Shown: positions 9,361-22,725, numbered from the stretch's first letter. The stretch: DNA of 42,039 bases from Tannerellaceae bacterium (GCA_021203545.1 JAJQAZ010000079.1:1-42039), one strand, 5' to 3'. Notes: a model not told the origin generated them from the letters alone. Numbers and translations are program-made.

Positions 9361-9884
9361 CTTATTCTATAATTAAAATTAAACATGGAGACACAGAGAC
9401 ACGGAGTTTTTTATTTACCTTATTAATAAATTCCTTCGTTCGGCGTAGCGTCCTCGCTACGTCGTTTGTAAAAGTGAGGCTCCTGCCTCACATGAAGCTG
9501 GAGCTTCATAAGATTTTAGCGACGTAGCGAGGACGCCAATGTCGTCAACTTAAGAGTTAGATAGCTCTTTTAGCCGGAGGGGATTTGTAATCCCCGACAA
9601 GCGAGTATTAGGATCTGTGATCCGACAAACAAATAAATACCGAATAAACCGGAACATAAGGTATATTTAAGCGGATTACAAATCCTTATATTCCACAGGC
9701 GGGGATTGCAAATCCCCTTCGACCAACAATAAAAATTCCTTAAGTTGACGGCATTGGCGTCCTCGCTACGCCGAACAGAGATTAAACAGATTTCGCAGAT
9801 TTTTATTTAAAAATATTTTCTGCATCTATCTGCAGTGATCTGCGAAATCTGCGTTCCCTATACTTTAATTCTAAACAGCTGCTT
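9361..9884. repeat. Mosaic of palindromic repeat modules (cluster 1)
   Basis: About 520 bases without a gene, filled with short palindromes. From left: a GACACAGAGACACGGAG motif (9389-9406); module A with hairpin CGTAGCG-TCCT-CGCTACG (9438-9464); module B with hairpins GTGAGGC/GCCTCAC (9474-9491) and TGAAGC/GCTTCA (9493-9508); an inverted A copy (9519-9537); module D with GGGGATTTGTAATCCCC (9574-9600); a GGATCTGTGATCCG hairpin (9611-9624); another D-like and A-like copy (9690-9776); and a 14-base inverted repeat CAGATTTCGCAGAT (9787-9800 with 9838-9851) just after the dapA stop. The last could help end the dapA transcript. Confidence 0.85.
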
Positions 9885-10778
9885 TTAACAGCGTATATTC
9901 AGGTCATTCAATACAGTACGGATCTTTTCGAAAGTCGTAATACGGGTAGGCACCAAAGGCAGGCGCAATTTATTTTCAAGGTATCCCATCGCATTCAACA
10001 TACTTTTTACTCCGGCAGGATTACCATCCACAAAAAGCAGGTCAAACAACTCCGTAAAACTGTGGTGAATAACCCGTGCACTGGCATAATCGCCCGACAA
10101 AGCCAAACGGGTCATCCTACTGAACTCCCGGGGAAACGCATTCCCGATAACCGAAATAACCCCTATGGCCCCCAACGTGATCAACGGGAAAGTAATGCCA
10201 TCATCGCCCGATATAACATTAAAGTTCGCAGGCTTATTTTTAATGATATCATCCATTTGTGTAATATTACCGGACGCCTCTTTCACGGCTACCACATTCT
10301 TAAACTCACGGGCTATGCGCAACGTTGTATCCGCCGTCATATTCACCCCGGTACGTCCCGGTACATTATACAAAATCACGGGCAGTCTGGTAGCTCCGGC
10401 TACCGCTTTATAATGTTGGTAAATTCCCTCCTGCGATGGCTTATTATAATAAGGAACAACCGACAGAATAGCATCAATACCACGGAACGAATCTGTTTTC
10501 AGCTTCTCCACAACCGAACGGGTACAGTTACCCCCTACTCCCAATACCACAGGAATACGGCCTCTTACTTTCGACACCACGAAATCAGTGATCTGCTTCT
10601 TCTCATCTTCTGTCAGTGTAGGAGTTTCGGCGGTAGTACCCAACACTACCAGGTAATCGGTTCCGTTCTGTAATTGATAATCTACAAGCCTGCCTAAAGC
10701 GTCATAGTCAACACTTTCATCATTTGTAAAAGGAGTAACCAGCGCCACTCCCATTCCTTTTAAATTAATATCTGCCAT
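9885..10778 (-). CDS. dapA: 4-hydroxy-tetrahydrodipicolinate synthase
   Basis: Cytoplasmic TIM-barrel lyase of 297 residues, the normal length. It condenses pyruvate with aspartate semialdehyde, the first committed step to diaminopimelate and lysine. The Schiff-base lysine is Lys166 in VAVKEASG, the catalytic Tyr137 is in LYNVPGRTG, and the threonine pair is in LGTTAETPT (48-49). It lies 110 bases after the DUF6913 gene on the same strand, at the end of the long leftward gene run, so it may have its own promoter in that gap. Confidence 0.96.
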   Translation of the reverse strand: MADINLKGMGVALVTPFTNDESVDYDALGRLVDYQLQNGTDYLVVLGTTAETPTLTEDEKKQITDFVVSKVRGRIPVVLGVGGNCTRSVVEKLKTDSFRGIDAILSVVPYYNKPSQEGIYQHYKAVAGATRLPVILYNVPGRTGVNMTADTTLRIAREFKNVVAVKEASGNITQMDDIIKNKPANFNVISGDDGITFPLITLGAIGVISVIGNAFPREFSRMTRLALSGDYASARVIHHSFTELFDLLFVDGNPAGVKSMLNAMGYLENKLRLPLVPTRITTFEKIRTVLNDLNIRC

Positions 10779-10888
10779 GAGGGAAATTATTCCGTTTTGT
10801 TATTTTGCCCTGCAAAAATAAAGAAATTATATCAGAAAAGGAATAACTTTCCTCACAGAATCTCAGCGTCTGTTTAAAGAATAGAAAA

Positions 10889-14414
<3,526 letters not shown>

Positions 14415-14418
14415 CAAT

Positions 14419-15522
14419 TTACAAAGAGTATCCCCACTGTTCCAGTGCCATACCCCAATTCTTTTCTACCATCTCAACGGTACGGGCATCGTATTGATAT
14501 TTATTCTTTTTATACCCTTTTTTCTTACCCAGATAACTTTCTATCTGATCTTTGGACTCTTCAAATCCGGGCAATGTAAGCGACTGGTAAATATGTTGTG
14601 TCATATCAAACGCATTCTGCTCGAAATCTTCAAACTTCACCTCTATCAGGTTGCCTTCCGGAATCAACGACTTCTGTTCTTCAAATTTATAAAATAATCT
14701 GCGATACACCTCTACAAAATTCTCCTCCATCTGTTCCGGAGTAATATTCTGTAGCTTCAGGGGCTGGATCGTATTGGTAAAAAAGCTGCGGGTACTCTCG
14801 AACACCGTATACGGATTTCTCTTCAAATAGATAAATTTCGCATTCGGAAACATCTCCAACAGAGCTTTCACCCGCCCGGTATGGGGAGGGTTTTTACTAA
14901 GAAACTGGGTTCCGTTCGTATTATGCAAAGATATTTTAATCAGTTTCAGGAACGTATCTTTAAACACCTGCAATTCCTCTGCGCTAATATCATCAAACAA
15001 CAAATACTTATCGCAATATTCCATCATATCCTTCGGATAAAACCAGAAATTATAATACGTATACGGCATCATATTAGCCAGGGCAAACTCCTCCTCCTGT
15101 GGCAGGTCCACCTTCAGTTCCATATTATCCGTCGGACGTTTATCCGGCATCAGGAAAGCCATATTCTTTTTAAAGAAAGGCTGCCCCCACATCATCAGAT
15201 TCGGGAAAACAGTCTGGTAAGTAGTATTATACCCAAAATGCGAATCACACGAAAACACATTATGCACAAAAGTAGTACCACTACGCCAGTGACCCAGTAT
15301 AAACAACGGATCCATTTCCAGAGGCTTATCCGCAATCTTCTTATACCGGGCATTCTCCAATGGCTGCAAATTACTTAATATACGGCACACAGCTTTGGTC
15401 AGATAATATTTATTTTTATATCCGTCATCAACAACCCGGCCGGCAGTTACCGCTTTAAACGTCTTCCAGTTAGCCCCCACCAATGTATTGATAGGCAATT
15501 TATCGAACTCCAGTAACCCCAT
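14419..15522 (-). CDS. PAPS-dependent sulfotransferase (Sulfotransfer_3 type)
   Basis: Cytoplasmic sulfotransferase of 367 residues that moves the sulfonate of PAPS to an acceptor hydroxyl. The 5'-phosphosulfate loop is GHWRSGTTFVHNVF (77-90, with Arg80-Ser81-Gly82-Thr83) and the 3'-phosphate site is FIYLKRNPYTVFEST (Arg235 ... Ser243). It starts next to the cysN stop with no gap, so translational coupling is likely. In B. thetaiotaomicron a sulfotransferase in the same setting (BT_0416) sulfonates cholesterol and other steroids. A steroid or lipid acceptor is therefore the leading inference here, but acceptor specificity cannot be read from sequence. Confidence 0.9.
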   Translation of the reverse strand: MGLLEFDKLPINTLVGANWKTFKAVTAGRVVDDGYKNKYYLTKAVCRILSNLQPLENARYKKIADKPLEMDPLFILGHWRSGTTFVHNVFSCDSHFGYNTTYQTVFPNLMMWGQPFFKKNMAFLMPDKRPTDNMELKVDLPQEEEFALANMMPYTYYNFWFYPKDMMEYCDKYLLFDDISAEELQVFKDTFLKLIKISLHNTNGTQFLSKNPPHTGRVKALLEMFPNAKFIYLKRNPYTVFESTRSFFTNTIQPLKLQNITPEQMEENFVEVYRRLFYKFEEQKSLIPEGNLIEVKFEDFEQNAFDMTQHIYQSLTLPGFEESKDQIESYLGKKKGYKKNKYQYDARTVEMVEKNWGMALEQWGYSL

Positions 15523-16986
15523 TTATTTTATTAATTTAATTTCCACACCCTGTCTGTTCAACTCTTTAACCACTTTCTCAATTGCCTCTGTATGCAACGA
15601 TTCTATCCCCAGTTCCGCCAGGTTAACCGTCGGAATTCCTTTCGTTTCACCTCCGCTCATTTCCGCCTTATCTACAATCATCCCAACAGCCGATGTATTA
15701 TGAGTAATCGGATCAATCAGGATAAAAGAGCCTGTCTGGCGGTTCTTCCGGTACGGATCAAAAAACAACTCTTTACCGGTTGTTACTACCACCGAAGCAA
15801 TCTCATTCAATTTCATGGGCAAATTGTCTACTGTCAATTGTCCATTGTCAATGGACAACTGCTCCATCGTATTAATATTTACCTTATAATGAATCTTCTC
15901 AATCCGGGCACGGGATTGAGAAGAGGTGTGTTTTATATAAAACTGTTTCGAAAGGTCCATCGGCTCCTCATCCATCCAGACCAGCATAGCCGACAAATAA
16001 CGTCCCGACATCGGTACATTATCCGGATGAACAATCATTTCCCCTCTCGAAATATCAATCTCATCTTCAAGCGTCAACATTACACACTGCGGAGGAAAAG
16101 CATACTCCAACTCGCCGTCGTAAGTAACAATACTCTTCACACGCGAAGTCTTTCCGGAAGGCAAAGCCATTACTTCATCACCCTTACGGACAACACCACT
16201 GGCCACTTTTCCGGAAAATCCGCGAAAATCCAGATTCGGACGCAACACATATTGCACCGGATAACGGAAATCAGCCAGGTTACGATCCTGGTCAATAGGC
16301 ACTGACTCCAGAAACTCAAGCAGCGAAACACCCTCATGCCACGGAGTACGGTCGCTTTTATCCACCACATTATCACCCTCCAGGGCCGATAACGGAATAG
16401 GAGTAATATCTGGGATATTCAGCGGAGCAACAAACTCTTCATAATCCCTTACAATCTTCCGGTAAACATCTTCGTCGAACCCCACCAGATCCATCTTATT
16501 AACTGCCAGGACCACATGCTTAATACCCAAAAGAGATACCAGATAAGTATGTCTGCGGGTCTGGGTAATCACACCCGTACGGGCATCCACCAGAATAATA
16601 GCCAGGTTAGCCGTAGAACCGCCGGTTATCATATTCCGGGTATACTGCTCGTGTCCCGGAGTATCGGCAATAATAAACTTCCGGTTATTCGTACTGAAAT
16701 AACGGTAAGCCACATCAATCGTTATACCCTGTTCCCGTTCAGCCTTCAAGCCATCGGTCAGCAATGCATAATCAATATGATCCCCCGCATTCCCCATCCG
16801 TTTACTATCACGTTCCAGCGCGTCCAGCTGATCTTCATAAATCTTCTTACTATCAAAAAGCAAACGCCCGATCAGCGTAGATTTCCCGTCGTCTACTGAT
16901 CCGGCTGTGAGAAAACGAAGTAAATCTTTCTTCTCATCCTTATCCAGATATTCTTTTATATTTAATGTATCCATTCTGTCAGTCAA
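15523..16986 (-). CDS. cysN: Sulfate adenylyltransferase subunit 1 (GTPase)
   Basis: Large subunit of ATP sulfurylase, 487 residues; it couples GTP hydrolysis to APS synthesis by CysD. The GTPase motifs are [15 protein letters not shown] (P-loop), [12 protein letters not shown] (G3) and NKMDLV (G4), followed by EF-Tu-like domains 2 and 3 ([18 protein letters not shown]). No APS kinase domain is fused; cysC is separate. The segment [15 protein letters not shown] near residue 385-400 is coded by a dispersed TTGTC/GACAA repeat (15822-15860) sitting in the domain linker. Adjacent to cysD, one base apart. Confidence 0.96.
   Translation of the reverse strand: MTDRMDTLNIKEYLDKDEKKDLLRFLTAGSVDDGKSTLIGRLLFDSKKIYEDQLDALERDSKRMGNAGDHIDYALLTDGLKAEREQGITIDVAYRYFSTNNRKFIIADTPGHEQYTRNMITGGSTANLAIILVDARTGVITQTRRHTYLVSLLGIKHVVLAVNKMDLVGFDEDVYRKIVRDYEEFVAPLNIPDITPIPLSALEGDNVVDKSDRTPWHEGVSLLEFLESVPIDQDRNLADFRYPVQYVLRPNLDFRGFSGKVASGVVRKGDEVMALPSGKTSRVKSIVTYDGELEYAFPPQCVMLTLEDEIDISRGEMIVHPDNVPMSGRYLSAMLVWMDEEPMDLSKQFYIKHTSSQSRARIEKIHYKVNINTMEQLSIDNGQLTVDNLPMKLNEIASVVVTTGKELFFDPYRKNRQTGSFILIDPITHNTSAVGMIVDKAEMSGGETKGIPTVNLAELGIESLHTEAIEKVVKELNRQGVEIKLIK
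15822..15860. repeat. Repeat related to (T)TGACAATTGAC inside cysN
   Basis: About 39 bases of tandem imperfect units such as AATTGTC, TCAATTGTCC and ATTGTCAATGGACAA. This resembles a Bacteroidota dispersed repeat usually seen between genes. It is in frame and gives [11 protein letters not shown] in the protein. Confidence 0.65.
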
Positions 16987-17943
16987 TTAAAAATAACCCT
17001 CTCTCTTCTTCTGTTCCATACTCGCATCCTGGTCGAAATCAATCACACGGGTAGTACGTTCGCTCTTTGTAGCAGTCATCATCTCCTCCACAATCTTCTC
17101 GATCGTATCCGCTTCGCTTTCTATCGCACCTGTCAGCGGATAGCATCCCAACGTACGGAAACGCACTTTCATCATCTTCGCCTGTACACGCAACTCCTCC
17201 GGCATCCGGTCGTCGTCCGCCAGAATAAGATTACCATCCATATTCACAATCGGGCGCTCTTTGGCATAATAAAGGGGCACAATCGGAATATTCTCCAGGC
17301 GGATATACTGCCAGATATCCAGCTCCGTCCAGTTTGACAACGGAAACACCCGGATACTCTCCCCACGGTGTACACGGGCATTATATATATCCCACAGTTC
17401 CGGACGCTGGTTCTTCGGGTCCCACTGGTGGAACTTATCCCTGAACGAATAAATACGCTCCTTGGCCCGGCTCTTCTCTTCATCGCGGCGGGCACCCCCA
17501 AAAGCAGCATCAAACTTATGTTTATCCAAAGCCTGTAGCAATGCCTGGGTTTTCATCAGGTCGGTATGCACCTTACTGCCATGCGTAAAAGGCCCTACAC
17601 CGGCTTCGTGGGCCTCTTTGTTATATTCCACAATAAGGTTCCAGCCAAATTTCTTCGCATAATTATCGCGGAACTCCACCATTTCACGGAATTTCCACAT
17701 CGAATCAATATGCATCAAAGGGAAAGGAACTTTTCCGGGTGCAAATGCCTTTTCCGCCAACCGCACCATAACAGACGAATCCTTCCCTATCGAATAAAGC
17801 ATCACCGGATTCTCAAATTCAGCGGCCACCTCACGGATAATATGAATCGATTCAGCCTCCAGCTCCCGCAAATGGCTCAACTTTGTATTCAACGGACAAC
17901 TCTCTGTATCTGTTGTCTCTTTATTATTGTTTTCCTGTATCAT
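16987..17943 (-). CDS. cysD: Sulfate adenylyltransferase subunit 2
   Basis: Catalytic small subunit of ATP sulfurylase, 318 residues, of the PP-loop/PAPS reductase-like fold. The pyrophosphate loop is [10 protein letters not shown] and other family motifs are [29 protein letters not shown] and [17 protein letters not shown]. It forms APS from ATP and sulfate together with CysN, whose gene follows directly. The first 22 residues are variable. cysC lies 29 bases upstream on the same strand. Confidence 0.97.
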   Translation of the reverse strand: MIQENNNKETTDTESCPLNTKLSHLRELEAESIHIIREVAAEFENPVMLYSIGKDSSVMVRLAEKAFAPGKVPFPLMHIDSMWKFREMVEFRDNYAKKFGWNLIVEYNKEAHEAGVGPFTHGSKVHTDLMKTQALLQALDKHKFDAAFGGARRDEEKSRAKERIYSFRDKFHQWDPKNQRPELWDIYNARVHRGESIRVFPLSNWTELDIWQYIRLENIPIVPLYYAKERPIVNMDGNLILADDDRMPEELRVQAKMMKVRFRTLGCYPLTGAIESEADTIEKIVEEMMTATKSERTTRVIDFDQDASMEQKKREGYF

Positions 17944-17972
17944 CGTTTGTTAGTTTCTTCTGCTTCGCAAAA

Positions 17973-18587
17973 TTATATATTATCAATACTCACCTTGGGT
18001 AAAATCAATTCCAGTAACCTGTTCACCGACTCCTCCAAAGATAAAACAGAGGTATCCAGGCTCAACGCCGGATGAACGGGAGCTTCAAAAGGAGCCGATA
18101 TCCCTGTAAAGTCACGGATCTCACCCCGGCGGGCTTTCGCATACAATCCTTTCACATCCCGCTTTTCACACTCTTCCAGCGGAGTACTTACATACACCTC
18201 TAAAAAATCATTCGTACCTATAATTTCACCCGCCATAGTACGGATATAATCGTTCGGACTGATAAAAGCAGCAATAGTAATGATCCCACTATCAATAAAA
18301 AGCTTTCCTACTTCAGCAATCCGGCGGACATTCTCAATCCGGTCCGCAGCCGAAAACCCCAGGTTATTATTAATTCCGGAACGAATATTATCCCCGTCCA
18401 GTATCCGGCAGAGGTATCCACGGGCATGCAATTCGCGTTCCAGGGCAATCGCAAGCGTACTTTTACCGGAACCACTCAGCCCGGTAAACCATACCATCAC
18501 ACTACGCTGTTTCAGTAAACCCTGCTTATCCTCTCTTCCCATCATGCGGTCGAAAATGGGATACACATTATTGTTCTGCTTTATCAT
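17973..18587 (-). CDS. cysC: Adenylylsulfate kinase
   Basis: APS kinase of 204 residues producing PAPS. The Walker A motif is GLSGSGKSTLA (about 36-46), followed by the APS-binding DGDNIRSGINNNLGFS and RIENVRRIAEVGKLF, then AFISPNDYIR and the lid GLYAKARRGEIRDFTGI. Length is standard. The gene sits between the sulfate permease and cysD. With no reductive genes present, PAPS made here most likely serves the sulfotransferase two genes downstream of cysD. Confidence 0.96.
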   Translation of the reverse strand: MIKQNNNVYPIFDRMMGREDKQGLLKQRSVMVWFTGLSGSGKSTLAIALERELHARGYLCRILDGDNIRSGINNNLGFSAADRIENVRRIAEVGKLFIDSGIITIAAFISPNDYIRTMAGEIIGTNDFLEVYVSTPLEECEKRDVKGLYAKARRGEIRDFTGISAPFEAPVHPALSLDTSVLSLEESVNRLLELILPKVSIDNI

Positions 18588-18644
18588 TGTTTCGTTAGTT
18601 GCTCTTTTTGCACCGCAAAGTTATAATTTCTTTCCGATTGTCAG

Positions 18645-20205
18645 TTAAAAACTCCATAGTAACGGAACCAGGAACACAGAAATAAGCAGGGCAATCAGAT
18701 TCAAAGGCAATCCCACCTTCACAAAGTCGGTAAACTTATATCCTCCTACCCCCTGCACAATCAGGTTGGTCTGGTAACCAATGGGCGAACTAAAACTACA
18801 CGAAGCCGCGATACAGGTAATCACCAGAAAAGGCATCGGGCTCACATTCAATTGCTGGGCCACTGCCAGCGAAATAGGAAAACTAAGTGCCGCAGCCGCA
18901 TTATTCGTAATCAGTTCCGTAAAATATTGGTAACAATAAAAATAATCGCCAGTAAAGCATACGTACCCAGGCTATCAGACAAATTAATAATATAAGAAGC
19001 CGTCAACGCGGCAAAACCGGAATTCTCCATAGCCTTACTGATAGCAAACGCACAGGCTATCGTAATCAGGATATCCCACGAAATATATTTAGTATACTTT
19101 TTAGGCGGAAACAACTTAGTCCACGCCATAATAATAGTAGTAATACACACAAAGAAAAACATATCAAGCTGCACACCTGGAAACCTCTCTTTCATAAAAG
19201 GCAACTCTCCAATCGTTGCTCCGGCAATCATAAACACCAGCAACCCCAGTGCAAACCACCGTTTTTTGGCAGGCGCCGGAGGTTCCGTTTCCGAACCATT
19301 CGCCAACATAATAAACACACTCGATTCGCCCCAGGTAGGGATAAAGGTATCATCCGCCCACAAAACCAGCGTATCCCCCTCATTCACCCGTATCGTATCC
19401 AGATTCTGCGTATACCGTTGTCCGCCGCTTCTCACCTCTTTCACCATAGCCCCGTAATGGCGGGCAAAATTAAACTCACCCAACGTCTTATTAATACCCG
19501 GAAAACGGGCACCAATCACCGCTTCCACAATATGCAGCGACGAAGGATGTGCCTCGTCTGCCTCATCGGCAAAAGACTCATTTCGCGAATCAGGCAACAA
19601 TTTATTGGAAAAAACAAACAGGTAAACAATACCCACCAAAGCAATCGGCAACCCGATCTTCCCCAATTCAAACATACTGAATCCGTTTAAACCGGGCAGA
19701 TTCGCCTCCAGTATCATACCATGCACACCAGGTTCGTAGAAGTACCGATTAGCGTACACACCCCACCCAGTATCGTTGCATACGAAAGGGGAATCAGAAA
19801 CTTGGTTGCCGGCAGTTTTACACTCTCCGCCCACCGCTTAACAATAGGTGCAAAAATCACCACAACAGGTGTATTATTCAGAAAGGCCGGCATAAAAGCA
19901 ATAGAGGGCAACATCCGCAATTGGGCTTTAAAAACCGATGTTTTCTTCTGGGGCAACAACTTTTTTATTACCTGGCCCAGGGCACCGCTTTGCCGTACCC
20001 CTTCGCTCACCAGAAACAACATTGCCACCGTAATCATCCCCTTATTGCTAAAACCCTCCAGCATCTCCCGGGGCGATAATATACCGGCGCACAAAAACAA
20101 CACCACTACAGTAAGCAACACCATACCCGGCCGCATTTTATCCCATATCAGGGCAGCCACCATGCCGGTCAACGCCAGCAACACAAACAATATCTGAAAA
20201 TTCAT
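18645..20205 (-). pseudogene. SLC13/DASS-family sulfate permease with TrkA-C domain, broken by two frameshifts
   Basis: Inner-membrane permease of about 520 residues if repaired. The N-terminal part (20205-19714) has several membrane helices and the family motifs MLPSIAFMPAFLNNTPVVVIFAP and GGVCTLIGTSTNLV. The middle part (from about 19725) has the cytoplasmic TrkA-C/RCK_C module (FARHYGAMVKEVRSGGQRY to NEGDTLVLWA), then more helices. The last 72 residues (18863-18645) have [20 protein letters not shown]. One missing base near 19724-19730 (GTGTG where GTGGTG is expected) and one near 18921-18925 (a T run one short) split the frame. Between cysQ and cysC it is the likely sulfate importer. The breaks may be sequencing errors. 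Confidence 0.85.
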
Positions 20206-20229
20206 TGGTTCATTAGGTTAGAAAATCCC

Positions 20230-21045
20230 TTATACCGGTTTCACAACAAACCAGGGATTCAGCAAATTCTCTTTATTATAACGCATAGGAGTCTTCCCGT
20301 CCGTCTGGTACATCTCACAACCGGCTGCACGGGCTATCGCATGTCCGGCAGCCGTATCCCACTCCATAGTAGGAGCAAAACGCGGATAAATATCGGCCGA
20401 ACCTTCTGCCACCAGGCAAATCTTCAAACTGCTGCCGCTACTGATCATCGTAACAGGCTGTCCCTGTTTACGCAGGTTTTCTATCATCGCACGGGTCTCA
20501 TCATTCATATGCGAACGCGATGCCACCACAACAACCCCCTGGTGTCCGCTGCTAACCGGTAACCGCATAGCCTTCGCACAAATCTCATCAATCGAAGGCT
20601 GCATACTGTAATCTACTTCCGCCAGTTTATACGCCCCTTTATTCTCCTCCGCAAAATAAAGCTCCTTTCGTACCGGCACATAAATCACACTCAACACAGG
20701 CACCCCGTTAGTAACCAAAGCTATATTCACGGTAAACTCCCCGTTCTTCTTAATAAACTCTTTCGTCCCGTCAAGCGGGTCTACAATCCACAGCGTTTTC
20801 CATCTCTTCCATTCTTTAAAAGGCACCTCTTTCCCTTCTTCACTCAGGATAGGGAAAGCCGTAACAGACAGGGCTGTAGTGATTAACTGGTTAGCTGCTT
20901 TATCAGCCTTCGTCAGCGGAGAATCATCCGCTTTGGACTCTATCTCAAAATCCGCATCCGGATCATTATATATATCCATGATTCGTTTACCCGCATCCAA
21001 AGCGGTTCTTATCGCCAGATAAAGTTGATTGGAAAAATTAAACAT
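20230..21045 (-). CDS. cysQ: 3'(2'),5'-bisphosphate nucleotidase
   Basis: Mg-dependent, lithium-sensitive-type phosphatase of about 271 residues. It turns PAP, the by-product of sulfotransfer, into AMP and relieves product inhibition. Metal-site motifs: DDSPLTKADKAAN, PILSEEGKE, VDPLDGTKEF and MEWDTAAGHAIARAAG. The frame stays open 35 codons further up to 21150, but that part is coded by a simple GAAAAAT inverted repeat and gives an odd FHFSFF peptide. ATG 21045 is preferred because a -7 box (21079-21072) lies about 27 bases upstream. First gene of the sulfonation operon. Confidence 0.94.
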   Translation of the reverse strand: MFNFSNQLYLAIRTALDAGKRIMDIYNDPDADFEIESKADDSPLTKADKAANQLITTALSVTAFPILSEEGKEVPFKEWKRWKTLWIVDPLDGTKEFIKKNGEFTVNIALVTNGVPVLSVIYVPVRKELYFAEENKGAYKLAEVDYSMQPSIDEICAKAMRLPVSSGHQGVVVVASRSHMNDETRAMIENLRKQGQPVTMISSGSSLKICLVAEGSADIYPRFAPTMEWDTAAGHAIARAAGCEMYQTDGKTPMRYNKENLLNPWFVVKPV

Positions 21046-21071
21046 AGGCAACCTGAATTTAATTGAACCAA

Positions 21072-21079
21072 CAAACTTA
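21072..21079 (-). promoter_or_regulatory. Putative -7 box TAAGTTTG for the sulfonation operon
   Basis: On the minus strand TAAGTTTG matches TAnnTTTG exactly and sits 27 bases before the chosen cysQ start. A T-rich TTTCGC lies at about the -33 position, without a clear TTTG. Confidence 0.45.
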
Positions 21080-21087
21080 CTAAATAA

Positions 21088-21175
21088 ATGAAAAGCGAAA
21101 AATGAAAAATGAAAAATTAATTTAATCTGCGGGTATTTTTCATTTTTCACTATTCATTTTTCATTCCGGTAAACA
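21088..21175. repeat. Inverted GAAAAATGAAAAATG / CATTTTTCATTTTTC repeat
   Basis: Two arms built from GAAAAAT units face each other across about 25 bases (arms roughly 21096-21117 and 21137-21169). It is in the divergent gap between cysQ and the zinc protease gene and can form a long AT-rich hairpin. This type of element is common between Bacteroidota genes. Confidence 0.6.
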
Positions 21176-21226
21176 TCTTCAACAAAACAGCTGTTTTATT
21201 AATAAGCAATACAAAGTTTATCAGCT

Positions 21227-22102
21227 ATGCAGTGGAAAGGTAGAAGAGGCAGCGCGAATGTAGAAGACCGCCGCGGACAGGGTGGTACGTTTTCCGGACG
21301 TACAGGATGTGGATTAGGAGGTGGCATCGGTACAATCGTCATTGCGATCATATACATAGCCTTAGGAGGCAACCCTTTACAACTCATCGGATTACTCGGT
21401 GGCGACCCGTCCACGCGGGGATACAGCCAATCCACACCGTACGTACCCAATGCACAGGAAGACCAGTGGGCACAATTCGTATCCGTTGTACTGGCCGACA
21501 CCGAAGATGTATGGGCCGAAGTATTTGCCGAACAGGGTCGCACCTACCGCAAACCCACACTTGTACTTTTCAGCGGATATACCACTTCGGCATGCGGCAC
21601 AGCACAAAGTGCAACCGGCCCGTTCTATTGTTCGGAAGACGAAAAAATATATGTAGACCTCTCCTTTTTCCGGCAAATGGAAACCCAATTCCATGCCGGA
21701 GGCGATTTTGCCTATGCCTATGTCATCGCCCACGAAGTAGGCCACCATGTACAAAAACTATTCGGTACCCTCAACCAGGTACATACCCTCATGGCACAAA
21801 GCAATGCTCGGTCTGCCAACGCACTCTCCGTCGCACTCGAACTACAGGCCGACTTCTATGCAGGTGTATGGGCCAACCGCACCGAAAAAATGTTCCAAAG
21901 CCTCGACGAGGGCGACATCGACGAAGCCCTGAACGCAGCTTCCGCTATCGGCGACGACCGGCTGCAGGAACAGGCACAGGGCTACACCGTTCCCGACTCA
22001 TTCACCCACGGAACCTCCCAACAGCGGCACGATTGGTTTTACAAAGGATACCGCACCGGCGATGTCAGCCAGGGCAACACATTTGGGGATTTATACAATT
22101 AA
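21227..22102 (+). CDS. YpfJ-family neutral zinc metallopeptidase
   Basis: Membrane-anchored metallopeptidase of 291 residues (PF04228). A positively charged N-terminus (MQWKGRRGSANVEDRRGQGG) precedes one Gly-rich membrane helix (about 29-48). The catalytic site is AHEVGHHVQ (His169, Glu170, His173), with a downstream Glu in ALELQADFYAGVWA. The invariant CGTAQSATGPFYCSEDEKIYVD block (123-144) is intact. The in vivo substrate of the family is unknown. Codon use is GC-richer than in the SusCD operon at the left. It diverges from cysQ. Confidence 0.93.
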   Translation: MQWKGRRGSANVEDRRGQGGTFSGRTGCGLGGGIGTIVIAIIYIALGGNPLQLIGLLGGDPSTRGYSQSTPYVPNAQEDQWAQFVSVVLADTEDVWAEVFAEQGRTYRKPTLVLFSGYTTSACGTAQSATGPFYCSEDEKIYVDLSFFRQMETQFHAGGDFAYAYVIAHEVGHHVQKLFGTLNQVHTLMAQSNARSANALSVALELQADFYAGVWANRTEKMFQSLDEGDIDEALNAASAIGDDRLQEQAQGYTVPDSFTHGTSQQRHDWFYKGYRTGDVSQGNTFGDLYN

Positions 22103-22137
22103 AGAGCTATTTTTATCGTAAATACAGATTTATACTA

Positions 22138-22145
22138 TATCTTTG
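22138..22145 (+). promoter_or_regulatory. Putative -7 box TATCTTTG
   Basis: Exact TAnnTTTG match, about 40 bases before the ATG of the small membrane protein gene and after the stop of the protease gene. Confidence 0.45.
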
Positions 22146-22185
22146 CACCGAAATTATTTTACTAATCCTTTAATTCATTTAACCT

Positions 22186-22535
22186 ATGATTTTCTCAATT
22201 ATTTATTTAGCAATCGTTGTTGTTACAATTGCCGGAGGCTGGAAAATGTTCGAAAAAGCAGGGAAACCAGGTTGGGCGTTTCTTGTACCAATCTATAACG
22301 TTATCGTTATGCTCGAGATCATTAACAAACCTATTAAATGGCTTCTTTTCCTGATTATCCCAATCCTGAACATCGTGTATGGTATAAAATTATACATCGA
22401 ACTGGCAAAAGCATTCGGAAAAGGAATAGGTTTTGGTGTCGGTATGATTTTCTTACCATTCGATTCGTGCCTATGATCGGATTCGGTGATGCTGAATACC
22501 AACAACTGGCACCGGAAAATGCTCCGATATTCTAA
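22186..22535 (+). pseudogene. DUF5684-like small membrane protein, frameshifted near its C-terminus
   Basis: About 116 residues if repaired, with three predicted membrane helices. The first helix is IFSIIYLAIVVVTIAGGW; then comes the family signature KAGKPGWAFLVPIYNVIVMLEI, a second helix around WLLFLIIPILNIVYG, and LAKAFGKGIGFGVGMIFLPF. After that the frame is lost: the expected FVPMIGFGDAEYQQL lies in another frame. One base is missing at about 22460-22466 (TTCGATTCGTG where TTCGTATTCGTG would keep the frame). The family role is unknown. A strong terminator follows. Confidence 0.72.
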
Positions 22536-22562
22536 ACAGCCTACATTATCCGGAAGGACATA

Positions 22563-22600
22563 AAAAAGGCCGGTTCTCAAAACAGAACCGGCCTTTTTTA
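22563..22600 (+). terminator. Intrinsic terminator
   Basis: Perfect 16-base inverted repeat with core GGCCGGTTCT / AGAACCGGCC, a 6-base loop CAAAAC and a T run at 22595-22600. It ends the small membrane protein gene. Confidence 0.92.
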
Positions 22601-22620
22601 TTACTCTTTTGCTAACTTTT

Positions 22621-22690
22621 TGCTGGCGCAGATTTAAATCTGTGCCTAAACTACTTCTGTTCGGTGTAGCGTCCTCACTACGTCGTTTTA
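22621..22690. repeat. Palindromic repeat modules E and A (cluster 2)
   Basis: Module E, a near-perfect palindrome starting GGCGCAGATTTAAATCTGTG (22625-22646), followed by module A with GTTCGGTGTAGCG ... CACTACGTCG (22659-22685). The A copy has changes at two stem positions compared with cluster 1. Confidence 0.8.
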
Positions 22691-22725
22691 AAACGAAACA
22701 AAGAAAACACACTATCTTAAGTTGC

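Noticed and set aside
9438-9537. A-B-inverted A arrangement as an invertible promoter
   Set aside because: The arms are short hairpins that recur singly elsewhere, the ~50 bases between them hold no TAnnTTTG box, and no recombinase gene is near.
9787-9851. Strong terminator of dapA
   Set aside because: The 14-base arms are perfect but the loop is 37 bases and no T run follows on the minus strand, so it is listed only as a repeat.
21046-21150. Longer cysQ N-terminus
   Set aside because: The extra 35 residues are coded by a simple GAAAAAT inverted repeat, do not resemble CysQ, and a -7 box lies inside that stretch.
21307-22173. 288-codon frame overlapping the YpfJ gene
   Set aside because: It is a shadow frame with His/Arg/Thr-rich composition. 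The other frame has the HEVGHH zinc site.
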